A stretch of DNA of 64,000 nt, taken from contig NC_081410.1 in the NCBI RefSeq assembly GCF_030272615.1, positions 284,271,957 to 284,335,956 of the forward strand, read 5' to 3'. The notes beneath the pieces are model-generated. The model was not told where the DNA came from, made no database searches, and worked only from the letters and a program-made list of their open reading frames with translations. A program made the translations under genes and the position numbers. The DNA comes from Cryptomeria japonica (lineage: Eukaryota; Streptophyta; Pinopsida; Cupressales; Cupressaceae). Of this stretch, positions 12,369 through 23,069 are shown one piece after another. Position 1 is the first letter of the stretch. Each line of letters starts with the position of its first letter.

Positions 12369-13024
12369 GGGTTCAATGTGTTATTGTCAATTCATTTTTA
12401 CCTCTCAAAGTTTAAAATTTGAAAAACCTCCTGTGAAGAAAAATGACAATTTTGATTCAAGAGCATCAATTCAAGTGCTAGAGATGACATAATCGACCGC
12501 TGAACTATGCCCTAGCTATAAGTGATCAATCTTTAGCCTTTGCATTTCTCAAATTTTGAATTTTTTTATAAATTTTGCATTTTGAAATTTGTTTAAAGTT
12601 GGGATGTATCGTTTTGTCATGTGGTTGAATACCATATCTCGTACGAGTTTTTGGATTTTTTGTTTTACCATATGCACATGTAGGGTTTATTGTCTGATGT
12701 ATACCCTTGTTTCATATGAAAAATGTTCATAGACCATTTAATCGTTCGATCGGTATTAAATTGTAATTTGGGTCTATTTAGTCATTCGGCTTGTCATGTT
12801 TGCTCGTACAAGTTGCTGCTTGTCTGTGGAAACTCGTATGAAAAACAAGAAGTAGTTTTTAAGGTTCAAATAGCAATTTTTTATTTTGAAAGTTGTATAT
12901 TTAGATTCATTAGCATGTTTATCATATTATTAGCACAAATTTGTTCACATACGGACGATTAGTATGTTTGATTTTATAGATTCAATTTCTTGATATTCAA
13001 TTTCGGTTTACATTTCTGCCAACA

Positions 13025-14850
13025 ATGAGGCTAGTGCATGATTTATCAGATGCAGAGAGAGGTCATATTGGTTTGTGTGGATTTGGATACCTATTACAGA
13101 TGCCTGATATCCATGTGAATCATGATATGTTGACCACTTTAGTTGAGTGAGCATAACACCTTTCATTTACCGGTTGGAGAGATGACCATCGTGCTCGAGG
13201 ATATATACAGGATTTTGAGGATTATGTTTGTAGGAGATAAGGTGGATTATGATTCTACTCCATGATAGATTATTTTGGCATTGAGATGGATATTCCATGA
13301 TGAGACTATTCTTGATCGCGCTATTATGTGGGATGATTTGATGAGCAGATATGGTGCATAGTACCCTCTGGCTTGCATTTTGGCTGGTATGATTGGTTTT
13401 TTTGTGATGCCTGGTAGGGGACAATAGGGATTTCTATGTGGTTGGGGTAGGATGCTTGAGAGGTTATTGATTCATTGAGTGAGATTAGGGTGGGGATCAT
13501 GCTTACTCACTCATATGTATCATGAGATGCATGACATTGTGTATCGGGAGGGGAAGAGAATGACAGTAGGTGTGTTAGTTTTACAGATATGGGCATGGGA
13601 GCACATACTGGTATGCATACCTATTGTAGATGATTCGCGGGAGGTGCACCATCCTATTATATATTGTTATTTGAGTTATGTTACATAGCCCCACCTGGGC
13701 AAGACTGATTATTGGAGGAGGCAGTTGGATGATTTGATTGTTGTAGTATCAAGACTGTATATGGGTCTAGAGCCATGGGACAATTGGAGAGCATAGAGGA
13801 AGGATATGTTTATGACTCAACCTCTCATTTGTAGATTGGTGTCTATTATTGAGAAATTTGTAGTATCTAGGGTGATGAGATAGTATGGGCGACCATAGAG
13901 TATATCCCAAGAGTTCACAACCTATGCTAGATATGGGGAAGAAGAGAGATGAGCATGGGCACCAAGACTATCATATGCATTGACCATGCAGGAGTTAGTG
14001 TTTTTATAGGCACAAAGATAGGATTATCTAGAGGATGTAGTAGATTTGGGGGAATTACCTCGATATAGAGATTGGTTTTAGAGACATCCTTTTCCTTGAT
14101 TTATAGATCTGGGAGAACATGTGCCTCTTATAAAGGAGATTGAGGAGGCTACACCAGCATAGGCATAAGTACTAGGTTAGGTAAAGGGACAAGGGAGGTA
14201 TAGGGATAGAGAATGGATGTACCTAGGCAGATAGGAGGTGATCCTGGTGCTAGTAGTAGTAGGGCAGGACCGACAGATCGATAGTGATAGAGAGGGGAGG
14301 GTGGATCCTTAGGAGCTATTTGGGTTGAGGCTAGTAGTTCTAAGGTAGAAGAGATTGGAGGTGAGGAGGAGAGCGCAGCTCCTAGGCAGGTTAGGCAATG
14401 AAGAGATGAGCAGGGAGGCAGAGAAGGGGATGTTGGGAGAGAGCAGGTAGTACCAGAAGTAGTATAGTCTTTGAGGTTGAGGTTGATAGGTTTGTAGTCA
14501 TAGTTAATAGTGGCACAAATGCAGTTGGAAGAGTGAGATTGATAACTCATTGAGATTAGAGCTGAGTTCAATCGACAACTTGCAGAGGTGAGAGAAGAGT
14601 GAGATCGACAGCTTGCAGAGGTGAGACCAGAGCATGATGGTTTTGAACTATAGGTGTTGCATCAGACAAGCCCTGTAGCTTATTACATCTTAGCTTATAG
14701 TGTAATGGTCCCAGTAGCACAACAGGTTGTTCTATATTCTTAGTATATGGCTTGATCTGAGGGAGCTAGGGCACCCAGACAAGACATTGGTTAGTAGGCA
14801 CCACCTCCTCCACCCGGCAATGAGGGAGAGGTAGAGAGATAGATTTGTTA
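13025..14850 (+). pseudogene. Plant mobile domain (PMD, MAIN/MAIL1-like) gene inside Gypsy element
   Basis: Starts at ATG 13025 with HDLSDAERGHIGLCGFGYLL. After a small frame change at about 13150 comes HNTFHLPVGEMTIVLEDIY, the family's THTFHLP..GE.T.TLEDV signature. The stretch 13440-13640 gives RLGWGSCLLTHMYHEMHDI and LVLQIWAWEHI, the WGSA..LA.LYR and LQ.WAWE blocks. The C-terminal part has a repeated (RDRQLAEV) coiled coil near 14530-14630. Host PMD proteins act in the nucleus in silencing and genome stability; PMD copies in Gypsy elements and MULEs are known. Its 12 in-frame stops between 13359 and 14099 are 9 TAG and 3 TGA, all at likely Gln or Arg sites. It is antisense to gag-pol. Confidence 0.88.
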
Positions 14851-16339
14851 TATCTTCTAGATTTTACTATATACCCCATTTTTGTAGCCTATATGATTCT
14901 TGCTTCGATGAGACATTGTATTTGATAGTTGATATCATTTGTACTCTTAGACACTAAGATTATGATGATATATACGAGATCTTGATTTGATTTCATCATA
15001 CTTGTGTTGAATGATTATGAGATGTCTTTCTATATGCTTTATTCTATATGTATGCATATCTTTTCAGTATGGATGTATGTAATGCAGATGAATATGGATG
15101 TTTTTTTTTTCATTTCTTTTTCATATGCAATAAATGATGAAAATGAGTAACTAGTAATGCAAATGTTTATTTTTCATGCAATAATATGAATACAAATAAA
15201 TATATAATGAAATGTATGGATCTATATAAAGATGCTCATGTATGCAGCTAACATCTCAATACACAAGTACTCTATTGGAGAAATGATGATGAAAAAGAGA
15301 CCACTTAGCTGAGAAATGATGATTGCTTCAGACTCTCATTCAAGAGATAAAGAGATCATTGTTAGCACACCAAAATCACCTAAAATACATAAAATTTAGA
15401 ATGAATGCAATCTAAAATTAGTCACTAGATTCGGTATGCTTAATTTTCATCACTGAGTGTTTTACAAACATAGCAAGAAAAATAGAGTTCCTTTCTTTTC
15501 ATATGCAATATTAATTATCTTTTTTGCAATGACCCTTTTATCATTCATATCCTTGTACAAATAATGCTCTCAAAATAGATAGAGAAATGATCCCAACCTC
15601 CCTGTAGCATACAAATAAGTGGAGTCAATTTCTGTGTGGCGATTTCACCTTGATGTGAAGGCACTTATCATAGACACCCAAGTTAATAGATGTTTCCAGA
15701 TCATCTAGATCATTCTTACAAGTAGAAAACAAAGAAAAGTATTATGCCTCAAATCCTTACTCCTCTTAGTCAAGATAGACTTCTTGAAGTTACTCAGAGG
15801 GAATAATAATAAAAAACTAATGTAAAAGACAACACAAAAAGAAAATTTCAATCATATCTCAAACATTTTAGTGATTCTTTTCAGTTGTCTTGGTTTGCTT
15901 GTTTACTTAGTGATAAAACTCTTCAGTAGTTTGGAGACAAGTGACTAACTCAAATTGGATGATTTGGTACTACTGATTGAAAAATGAATTGGTTGATACT
16001 GCTTAGGACATCTAAATTGATTAGTCGATTACCCTAAGACTAGGAAATTGATCGATTTTCAAAAAGAACTTGGATGTCACAAAAGTGAGTAAAAGATATT
16101 TACAAGCGAAAGCAAAGATGCATGAAAGTGGGAATGAAAATAGGAAATGCAAAATTTGCATTGATAGATGGAGTGCTTGAGTACAAGAGGTGTATGTTTA
16201 CTAGGTTTTCACCTGCTTGGCAAATAATTTTTTTTTTCTTTTTTTTACCAAGGTGCCTGTTTACCAGGTTTTCACCAAGGCATTTGATTTTTCTTTTTTT
16301 GATTTTTTTTTAGGAATTTTTAGCTATACAGGTTGTTGG
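14851..16339. other. Non-coding stretch of the Tat-like element
   Basis: AT-rich and without a readable frame on either strand. The first 150 bases could be the 3' untranslated part of the PMD gene. Near 16195-16290 an imperfect duplication of TGTTTACTAGGTTTTCACC with T-runs is visible. I see no other structure. Confidence 0.5.
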
Positions 16340-17249
16340 AGCAGAGAATACTAAGTGAATAATTTCTTCAAGTTGATGGTGTTGATCAGTTCATGGAGTT
16401 ATTCTCCTTCCGATGTTGAGAGTTGATAGGCACCAGAGCCAAAGACTGTAGTAACGATGTAGGGACCCAACCAGTTCGACTCAAACTTCCCTTTGTTGTC
16501 TCGAAACTATTGATTTTTAGGATTCACTCTCAAGACAAGGTCACCAACCTAAAATTCTCTTTGTCAAACTTTCTTGTTATAACATCTAGACATTCTCTTT
16601 TGGTAGGCTCTCAGATGATCAAATGCCACTTGTCGACATTCATCAAGAAACTCGAGTTCTTGCAATCTAGATATTCTATAATCTTTCATCAATAATAAGA
16701 CCTTGAAAAGAAACTCTCAAAGAAGGTATTTCCACCTCAACATGCAAGACTTATTCGGATCCATACACCAAAGAAAAAGGTGTAGCCCCAATAGGTATTC
16801 TGATACTTGTTCTATAAGCCCATAGTGCAGGATTGAGTTGTAGATGCCAATCCTTTCTAGATTTGTTTACTGTTCTATGTAAGATAGTTAGCAAATTTTT
16901 GTTAGATGCTTTAGCTTGTCCATTACCTTGAGGGTAGCATATGGATGACCAGTGTTGTTTGATTTTGAACTTTTCACAAAGCTCATCTAGATCTTTGTTT
17001 TTGAACTGCCTTTCATTGTCAGTAACAATTGAAGAAGGTATCCCATACCCACAGATGATATATTTAAGGATGAATAGAAATACTTGTTTACCAGTTGCTT
17101 TGATTAGCAGAATCGCTTCTACCCACTTAGTGAAGTACTTAGTGGCAGTTATGATAAACTTGTGTCCATTAGATGATGTAGGATAGATTCGACCAATGAG
17201 TTCAAACAACCATTATTGAAAATGCCAATGTGTGATGAAAGGTATTAGA
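16340..17249 (-). pseudogene. Gypsy integrase core and C-terminal domain
   Basis: Minus-strand frame 17209-16751 reads FELIGRIYPTSSNGHKFI, then TKYFTKWVEA, IVTDNERQFKN, GQAKASNKNLL and NPALWAYRTS: the rve integrase core. At the positions of the catalytic acids I see Glu in FELIG, Asp in VTDN, and Lys in GQAKASNK, so the triad looks broken. The C-terminal part continues to about 16340 (GDLVLRVNP, then WLGPYIVTTVFGSGAY) with several stops. The N-terminal zinc finger lies 3.6 kb away at 20831-20910 because Copia DNA inserted between. Confidence 0.9.
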
Positions 17250-17254
17250 TCCCT

Positions 17255-18097
17255 TGTTGGAGCATGTATGAGGTTCCCATGTAGCTGACACTATTAGGAT
17301 TCCCATTGATACTGAGAGGGGGGGGTGAATCAGCATCTAATCGGTTATAGAATTTTCTTAACTTAAAACATGTAGAGCATATTAATACTGTGTACCGATA
17401 AATAGAAAGTAATGCAATAAACAGAGATAGAAGCAACCACATGAAAAACACACCATAACACAATATTTTAATGAGGAAACCCGATGTGGGAAAAACCTTG
17501 GTAGGATTTGTGACCCACAATATTCGCTTACTGGCCAATAAGAGAATATTACTGCTACAAGAGGGGCCTGTACATGCAGGAAGGCCAAGTGCCTAGAGCT
17601 CACTGCTCAAATACAAAATAGGAAGTCTCACTGACTTACAAAATGGATTGTATAAATCTAGTGTCTTGTACTACTTCAAAATAGCATCTATAATGCCGGA
17701 TCCAGTACAGGTTTCTGCTCTGCTTCTTACATAAACCCTAACCTATAATTTGCATAATAGGTCTGCCTTATTTTGCCTAATTACATTCCTCTATCTCTCA
17801 TTACAAAATGTTCTACAATGATCTCTCTTATATAAGAGTCATTTTACAACTTGCCAAGTCAGCTTACAATGATTTTACAATAATAAACAAAATATATTAA
17901 CAACAAAATTCCCGTCAACTTCTGTGTCGATATGCTTCCTTTCACTACCTGTGTCGGTGGTCTGAGTGCCGGTGTAGAGTCTAATCTTGCTAGTGCTGGT
18001 GGATTGCCTTGCCGATGTCATAGAATTGTAAGGTTGTCATCAATGACAAAACCTTCAATCACCTACAATGTCTCATTAGAGTGTGCATATGCCAACA
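17255..18097 (-). repeat. 3' LTR of a minus-strand Copia element
   Basis: In plus orientation it runs from TGTTGGAGC to ATGCCAACA, giving TGTTGG...CCAACA ends. The U5 C-run stem-loop lies at 17311-17333 in reverse, and the shared TCATCAATGACAA start motif at about 18037-18049. The polypurine tract adjoins it on the right. It sits inside the Gypsy integrase. No matching second LTR is present, so the rest of this element was lost or replaced. Confidence 0.85.
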
Positions 18098-18380
18098 ATC
18101 TCCCCCTTTGCCATTGATGGCAACACTCATGAGAAAATTCCAAAACTTGCAATCCAAAAATTGTGTACCAAAAATATGTGAGCTCCCCTTGAGTAGATAA
18201 GTCTTTTGCTGATTATTTTCTCATACTACTACCCCCCCCTTTGGCATCAATGACAAAGGTTGTCAAAGTGTCAATAGAGTTGTAGTTTTCTATCTCAACC
18301 TTGTAACTGGGTTGTTACAATTTGAAAAAGATCCACCAAAACCAAATATATGCTTTCCAAAAACTTCTTACTGTCTTTTA
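18098..18380 (-). mobile_element. Polypurine tract and 3' interior of the minus-strand Copia element
   Basis: The minus strand reads CAAAGGGGGAGAT at 18098-18110, directly before the LTR start, preceded by CCATCAATGG. A second such block (CATTGATGCCAAAGGGGGGG) lies around 18231-18250. No coding sequence remains. At about 18380 the sequence switches to a plus-strand LTR of another family. Confidence 0.75.
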
Positions 18381-19253
18381 TTGCTATCGAAGACATCATT
18401 TAGACATCTTGTCTTGGAGAATTTTTTCTTGGTATATTCATATTTGCATATTTGTTGTTACCGACAAATAGGTCCAGGTTACACTAGCAGGTTTATCTTT
18501 TCCAGATCAGCATGACACGCTATGGAGATGATTAATTATTTTTGTAAATGCATTAAGCCAACATGTTGAATCAGTTATTGCATCGGATATAGTATTGTTT
18601 GTAAAATGTTTTTATTGTAATATCTTGTAGAGCCGACCTACTAAAATTGGTCTTAGGTTATGGTATAAATGTAAGATCTTACTTGTAAGATCAAATGGTA
18701 ATGTGAAAAAGGATTGTGTGAAGGTATATGTGAGAATAAGAAGAGCTATACACATGGACATTGTTTGAAGATTGAAGGAGGGTTTTTGTGAAGACAATCA
18801 GAACTACACCGGTACTGAATCTAGCATATGAAGATGCTATTTTGTGCAGTACATTCTTATTGGATTTAACCATCCAACTGTAGTCAGTGTGACTCCCATT
18901 TTGTGATTGAGCAATGAGCTCTAGGCGCTTGGCCTTTCTGCATGTGCAGACCCCATTTATGTACACTTACTATTTGTAGTAGTATCATCTGATTGTGGGT
19001 AAGGTTTCCCACCATGGTTTTTTCCCTTACAAGGTTTCCATGTACAAATATTGGTGTTATGTGTTGTGTATGACTTTGTCTTTATGTTTCATACACTAAT
19101 CCTTACCGGTATAGCAATTAACTATTAAAACTATCTACTAACATATTAAACTGGTTTAATGGTATTAAGCATTAAGTTAGTTAAGTTGTTTTTGGTTTGA
19201 ATTTATTTGACAACTGATTCACCCCCCCTCTCAGTTGTCTCTGGGACCTAACA
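18381..19253 (+). repeat. 5'-truncated Copia LTR of the 50372-56561 family
   Basis: From about 18381 it aligns with the LTRs at 50372-51404 and 55522-56561 (for example TTTGTTGTTACCGACAAATA and TCATCTGATTGTGGGTAAGG) up to its end GGGACCTAACA at 19253. Roughly the first 170 bases of the LTR are missing. The U5 stem-loop is at 19213-19235. Confidence 0.88.
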
Positions 19254-19258
19254 ATTAT

Positions 19259-19270
19259 TGGTATTAGAGC
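19259..19270 (+). other. Primer binding site (initiator Met tRNA, one mismatch)
   Basis: TGGTATTAGAGC follows the LTR after five bases and differs from the standard site at one C-to-T position. Confidence 0.85.
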
Positions 19271-19317
19271 TTTGTCCTCTATTTTTAGAAGCCTAACAGC
19301 TTGAGGAAGATCTTGAC

Positions 19318-20562
19318 ACTGGTAGCTGACAACATTGATGACACTAAAGGTAAACCAGCAGATGGGAAAATAGATACTCCAACAGATCAACAAACAGAGA
19401 GACAAGCAGAGCAACAGGCTCCAGAATAGCAACAGGTTCATGTGGAAACAGTGCCATCGGCAATAGGAGAACAACAAAAACCTTTGCTTAAGGAAATGGA
19501 AACATAGACTGACCTACCAGAGGTCACTGCAAGCAAGGATATTGCTCCCACCAGTGGAATTCAGAAAATTAGCTCTTCAACTGAAGGATTTAAATCAAAA
19601 AATGTAACTGAAGTTCTTTTAGATTCTATAAAGAAAATTATAGATTGCAATTCACAGGCATATAAAGCTATAGATGACACAATTCTAGTTTTGAAGATGA
19701 TAGCTCCAAAATGCAATGTAGATAATAAGGATTCTTTGAGTCAACTTGACACTTTGTCTAAGTATATTACTGACAACATAGTGATAGTTGAAAAAATAAA
19801 GGAGGAAGCATTCAAAGAGAGGTTAGAAAAGGAAAAAGGAAAAATAGAAATTCTTTGAGGAAGAAATAAAGAAGTGTTCAAGGTAGTTTGACACACTTCT
19901 ACCAGAACTATGCAGCACACTCAAGGAGTTCAAAACTTTTTACGAAGACACTTGTAAGACAAACTTTTTAACAGTTGACATAGACAAGAAAATGAGCAAG
20001 CTATAGGAGGAAATTAATAAACTTGCTAAAGAATCAAAAACCTAAAGGTGACACTTGTGGAGTTGGCTTTGAAGTTGGTGAAAGCTTTGGTACTGCAAAC
20101 ACACAAGATCATAGCAAACTGGTAAGACAACCTATTGCTTATAAATTCAATGGAAAATGCTTTAAATGCAACAAAGTTGGTCATAACTCTGAGAATTGCA
20201 GAATGAATGTGAGATGTTATGTTTGTGGAAGATTTGGACACTTATCTAATCAATGCAGAACACAAACCAACATAGGTTATGGAAAGGCTATTCAAAGAAA
20301 TAATGTGACTTGTTATGCATGTAACAAAATTGGGCATATTGCTAAATTTTGTAGAAACAAGTCCTCACCGATAGACAACAAAGGTCCTAGTTTGAAAGGA
20401 AAAGAAAAAGTTGAAGAAGTTAAGAAGGAATTCTCAAAACAATGGATCAGGAAATCAGAACTGAATGGTGTTGGGAATACTCCTCCACCGGTAGAACCAA
20501 GAAACACTCCACTAGCAGAACAAAGTAGCACTCCACTGGCAGGAGTCTCTTCATCAAATTGA
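19318..20562 (+). pseudogene. Gag with three CCHC zinc knuckles
   Basis: The upstream half is Gln/Glu/Lys-rich and likely coiled coil, with stops including TAG after PE near 19427. The frame ending at 20562 contains three consecutive knuckles, all with Cys and His in place: CFKCNKVGHNSENC, CYVCGRFGHLSNQC and CYACNKIGHIAKFC. This is more than the single knuckle usual in Copia Gag. A Pro/Ser/Thr tail follows. No pol sequence comes after it; by about 20640 recognisable element sequence ends. Confidence 0.85.
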
Positions 20563-20830
20563 AGAAATTTCTTTGAGGGTTTGGCAATCAATGAGACATA
20601 TGCTATTATTCCCTCGGTTGATGGAAAGAAGTTGAAATTACTTCTATACTGGCAGTTATGTTAAGTGATTACTTAACCGGCAAGCATTAAATGTGGTAGT
20701 CAGCAGATTGACATTATAAATTAGTGTTTTTGGCTCCATTTCACTTCACTGAGCATTCAAACATTCAAAGAGTGTGAAATTTCTAGAGCTAAGGCATTTT
20801 GAGCAAAGAGGCAAAGCATTTCAGCAAATA
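20563..20830. other. Unassigned tail of the insert in the Gypsy integrase
   Basis: After the Gag stop about 80 bases may still be coding (FFEGLAINETYAI). Then comes a piece with TTATAAATTAG at about 20712, which could be a promoter fragment of another LTR. It ends abruptly where integrase sequence resumes at 20831. No target duplication matching the left edge (TCCCT at 17250-17254) is present. Confidence 0.45.
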
Positions 20831-21331
20831 GACACTTCTCACAAGCTTTAGCAAATTTAATAGCATATTTTTCCATATCTGGCCAATAGTAGCCAACCCT
20901 TACCAGTTTTCAAGCTAAAGTTAGACCATTTGAATGAGATCCACAAATACTTTCATGGACTTCAGATAACTTGCATTGGGACTCTTCAGTTTCTAGACAC
21001 CTAAGCAAAGTACTATCCAAACCTCTCCTATATAGATCTTTAGTGATGATGACATACCATGAAGCATTTTGAATTAGGTTTGTTTTCTCATTACAAGTAA
21101 GATTAACAGGAATAATTTGGTCATGTAAGTAAGAGTAAATGTGGCTATAGAATCTACTGCTTTGTTTCCTGATCTAGGAATCTGTTGAAATGATACAAAG
21201 GTAAAGTATTTATTGAGGTCATCAACCATTCTTTTATAGGGCATTAGTTTCTCATCTCGAATCTGATATGTATCATTGATTTGGCTGATAATCAGGTGAG
21301 ATTCTTCATAGATGTGTAACTCAACAACCTT
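20831..21331 (-). pseudogene. Gypsy integrase N-terminal zinc finger and RNase H link
   Basis: Minus strand near 20831-20895 reads GYYWPDMEKYAIKFAKACEKC, the second half of the H2C2 integrase zinc-binding domain. The code upstream is broken by stops. It is continuous with the second RNase H upstream and was joined to 17249 before the Copia insertion. Confidence 0.75.
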
Positions 21332-21556
21332 TCATTCAATATCTAGCTTGATTCCATTTACCAAAGCTTCATATTCTGCAATATTGTTTGTGCAAGGAAA
21401 GAGAATATTGTAAGCCTTTGGGAATGAATATCTTTGAGGAGTGATAAAAATTATTATAGCACCAGAACCACGTTGAGTGAAAGACCCATCAAATAATATT
21501 TTCCAGGATCGTTGAGTAAGGTACATGATGGATTCATCCATAAATTCTATGTGCAA
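21332..21556 (-). pseudogene. Second RNase H of the Tat-like element
   Basis: Frame reads SWKILFDGSFTQRGSGAII, then PCTNNIAEYEALVNGIKL. The FDGS and NNIAEYEAL blocks carry catalytic acids of the archaeal-like RNase H that Tat-lineage elements have in addition to their ordinary RNase H. Known Tat elements have the order RT, RNase H, second RNase H, integrase, and this copy keeps it. Bases 21557-21772 are a degraded connection. Confidence 0.85.
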
Positions 21557-21772
21557 AGGTTGATTGTCTTCAAGTGAATCATCAACAAGCTGATATGTAA
21601 TGACCTATCCTTTGATAGCTTTCCATTCTATATATTCAATATCATATTCTATAAGAACCATGACCCATTTAGCCAATCTCCTTGTAAGAGTTGCTTTGCT
21701 AAGAAGGTATTTGAGCAGATCAATCTTAGCCACCAACTTGATAGAATGTGCTAGCATGTAGTGTCTTAATTT

Positions 21773-21970
21773 CTATGATGCAAATACCAATGCTAAACAA
21801 GATTTTTCTGTGATAGTATAGTTCATCTCATAGGACACCAAGGTCCTACTAATATAGTATATAGCTCTTTCTCTTTTATTCTCATCATGTTGTGCCAAAA
21901 GTGCCCCTAGTGATGTATCAGTAGCTAATATGTAGAGAATCAAGAGGTTGCCTTGAATTGGTGGCATCAA
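21773..21970 (-). pseudogene. RNase H of the Gypsy RT
   Basis: Frame reads YILATDTSLGALLAQHDENK, then AIYYISRTLVSYEMNYTITE and KSCLALVFAS: the Gypsy RNase H domain that normally follows RT. Bases 21971-22367 hold the RT connection in broken frames. Confidence 0.88.
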
Positions 21971-22363
21971 TATAGGTGGATTAGAAAGATACTCTTTGAT
22001 CTACTTTAGATGTTGTTCTTAATCTTTATCTTAGTTGTATGTAACTCCTTTCCATAATGCCTTTGTGAATGGTTAAGCCTTATCTGCTAGCTGAGAAATA
22101 AAGTATCTTATTGATTGGAGCCACCCTTATAAACTTCTCATTTGACTAACGTTCTTTGGCGGTGGCATTTCCATGATAGCCTTAACTTTTTTTGGATCCA
22201 CTTCAATTCCTTTCGCTGAAACAATATATCTTAGGAGCTTACCAGATGTAACCCTGAATGTGCATTTCTTAGGATTTAATCTAAGTTTGAATTTTCCCAT
22301 CCTGTCTAATATTGGACCCAGTTATGATAGATGTGTTGATCTTTTCATAGATTTAACTAAAGT

Positions 22364-23069
22364 ATCATCAATAATCTTCTATGTTTTTGTGCATCATATC
22401 ATGAAAAATTGTTGTTACAACTCTTTGATAAGTAGCATCTACATTCATTAAATTGAAGGGCATTACATTCCAGTAGAAGGTTCCCCATGTATAGGTGAAT
22501 ATTGTTTTCTCTTGATCCTCAATTTTGATCTGATTGTATCTATAAAAACCATCCATTAAAGAGTACATTTCATAGCCAACAGTCATGTCCATGATCATGT
22601 CTATGTTGGGTAGTGGAAAATCATCTTTTGGATAAGCTTTGTTTAAATCTTTGAAATTTGTGCAAACATGTATTGATTTGTCAGGTTTGGAAATAAGTAC
22701 AATAATAGATATCCATTTGACATAATCAATTTCTCTGATGAATCCATCTTTTAGTAAATTTTCTAGCTCAGCCTTAACAAGTAATGCAACATGAGGATGC
22801 ATTTTTCAGATTTTTTTCTTAACAGGTTTAACTTCGGGAGTGATGGAAAGATGATGAATTATGAGGTCAGGATCCATACTCGACATATTAGCATATGTCT
22901 GTGCAAAATTGATCTTCTTTTCCATGAAGAAATCAACAAATTCTTTTAGTTCTTCGACTAACAAGGATTGAGCTACATGTACGGTGTGTTGAGCTTCTTC
23001 TATTCCAATGTTCACTGGTTGTGTAGGTTCAATTAGAACTGATGATTTCTCTTCAAAGTGATCAGGCAA
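22364..23069 (-). pseudogene. Gypsy reverse transcriptase
   Basis: Frames 23069-22806 and 22802-22368 give the RT entry (SVLIEPTQPVNIG, SSMDPDLIIHHLS), then PHVALLVKAELENLLKDGF, FPLPNIDMIMD, MYSLMDGFYRYNQIKIE and WNVMPFNLMNVDATYQR. The catalytic box should follow IEDY. At that point (22364-22373) a two-base loss leaves TAT T GAT GAT, so the YVDD box is broken by a frameshift and a stop. The enzyme is dead. Confidence 0.93.

Noticed and set aside
14149-14571. 140-codon minus-strand ORF in the Tat-like element
   Set aside because: Lies opposite the C-terminal PMD region and has low-complexity Ser/Pro/Leu composition; a shadow of that frame.
16122-16313. Possible membrane peptide (Phe-rich)
   Set aside because: Comes from T-runs beside an imperfect duplication; not coding.
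17255-19253. One LTR pair of a single Copia element
   Set aside because: The two LTRs are in opposite orientation and differ in sequence apart from the shared terminal motifs; they are from different families.
20712-20830. SINE in the tail of the integrase insert
   Set aside because: No A and B box promoter, no A-tail and no target duplication could be identified.
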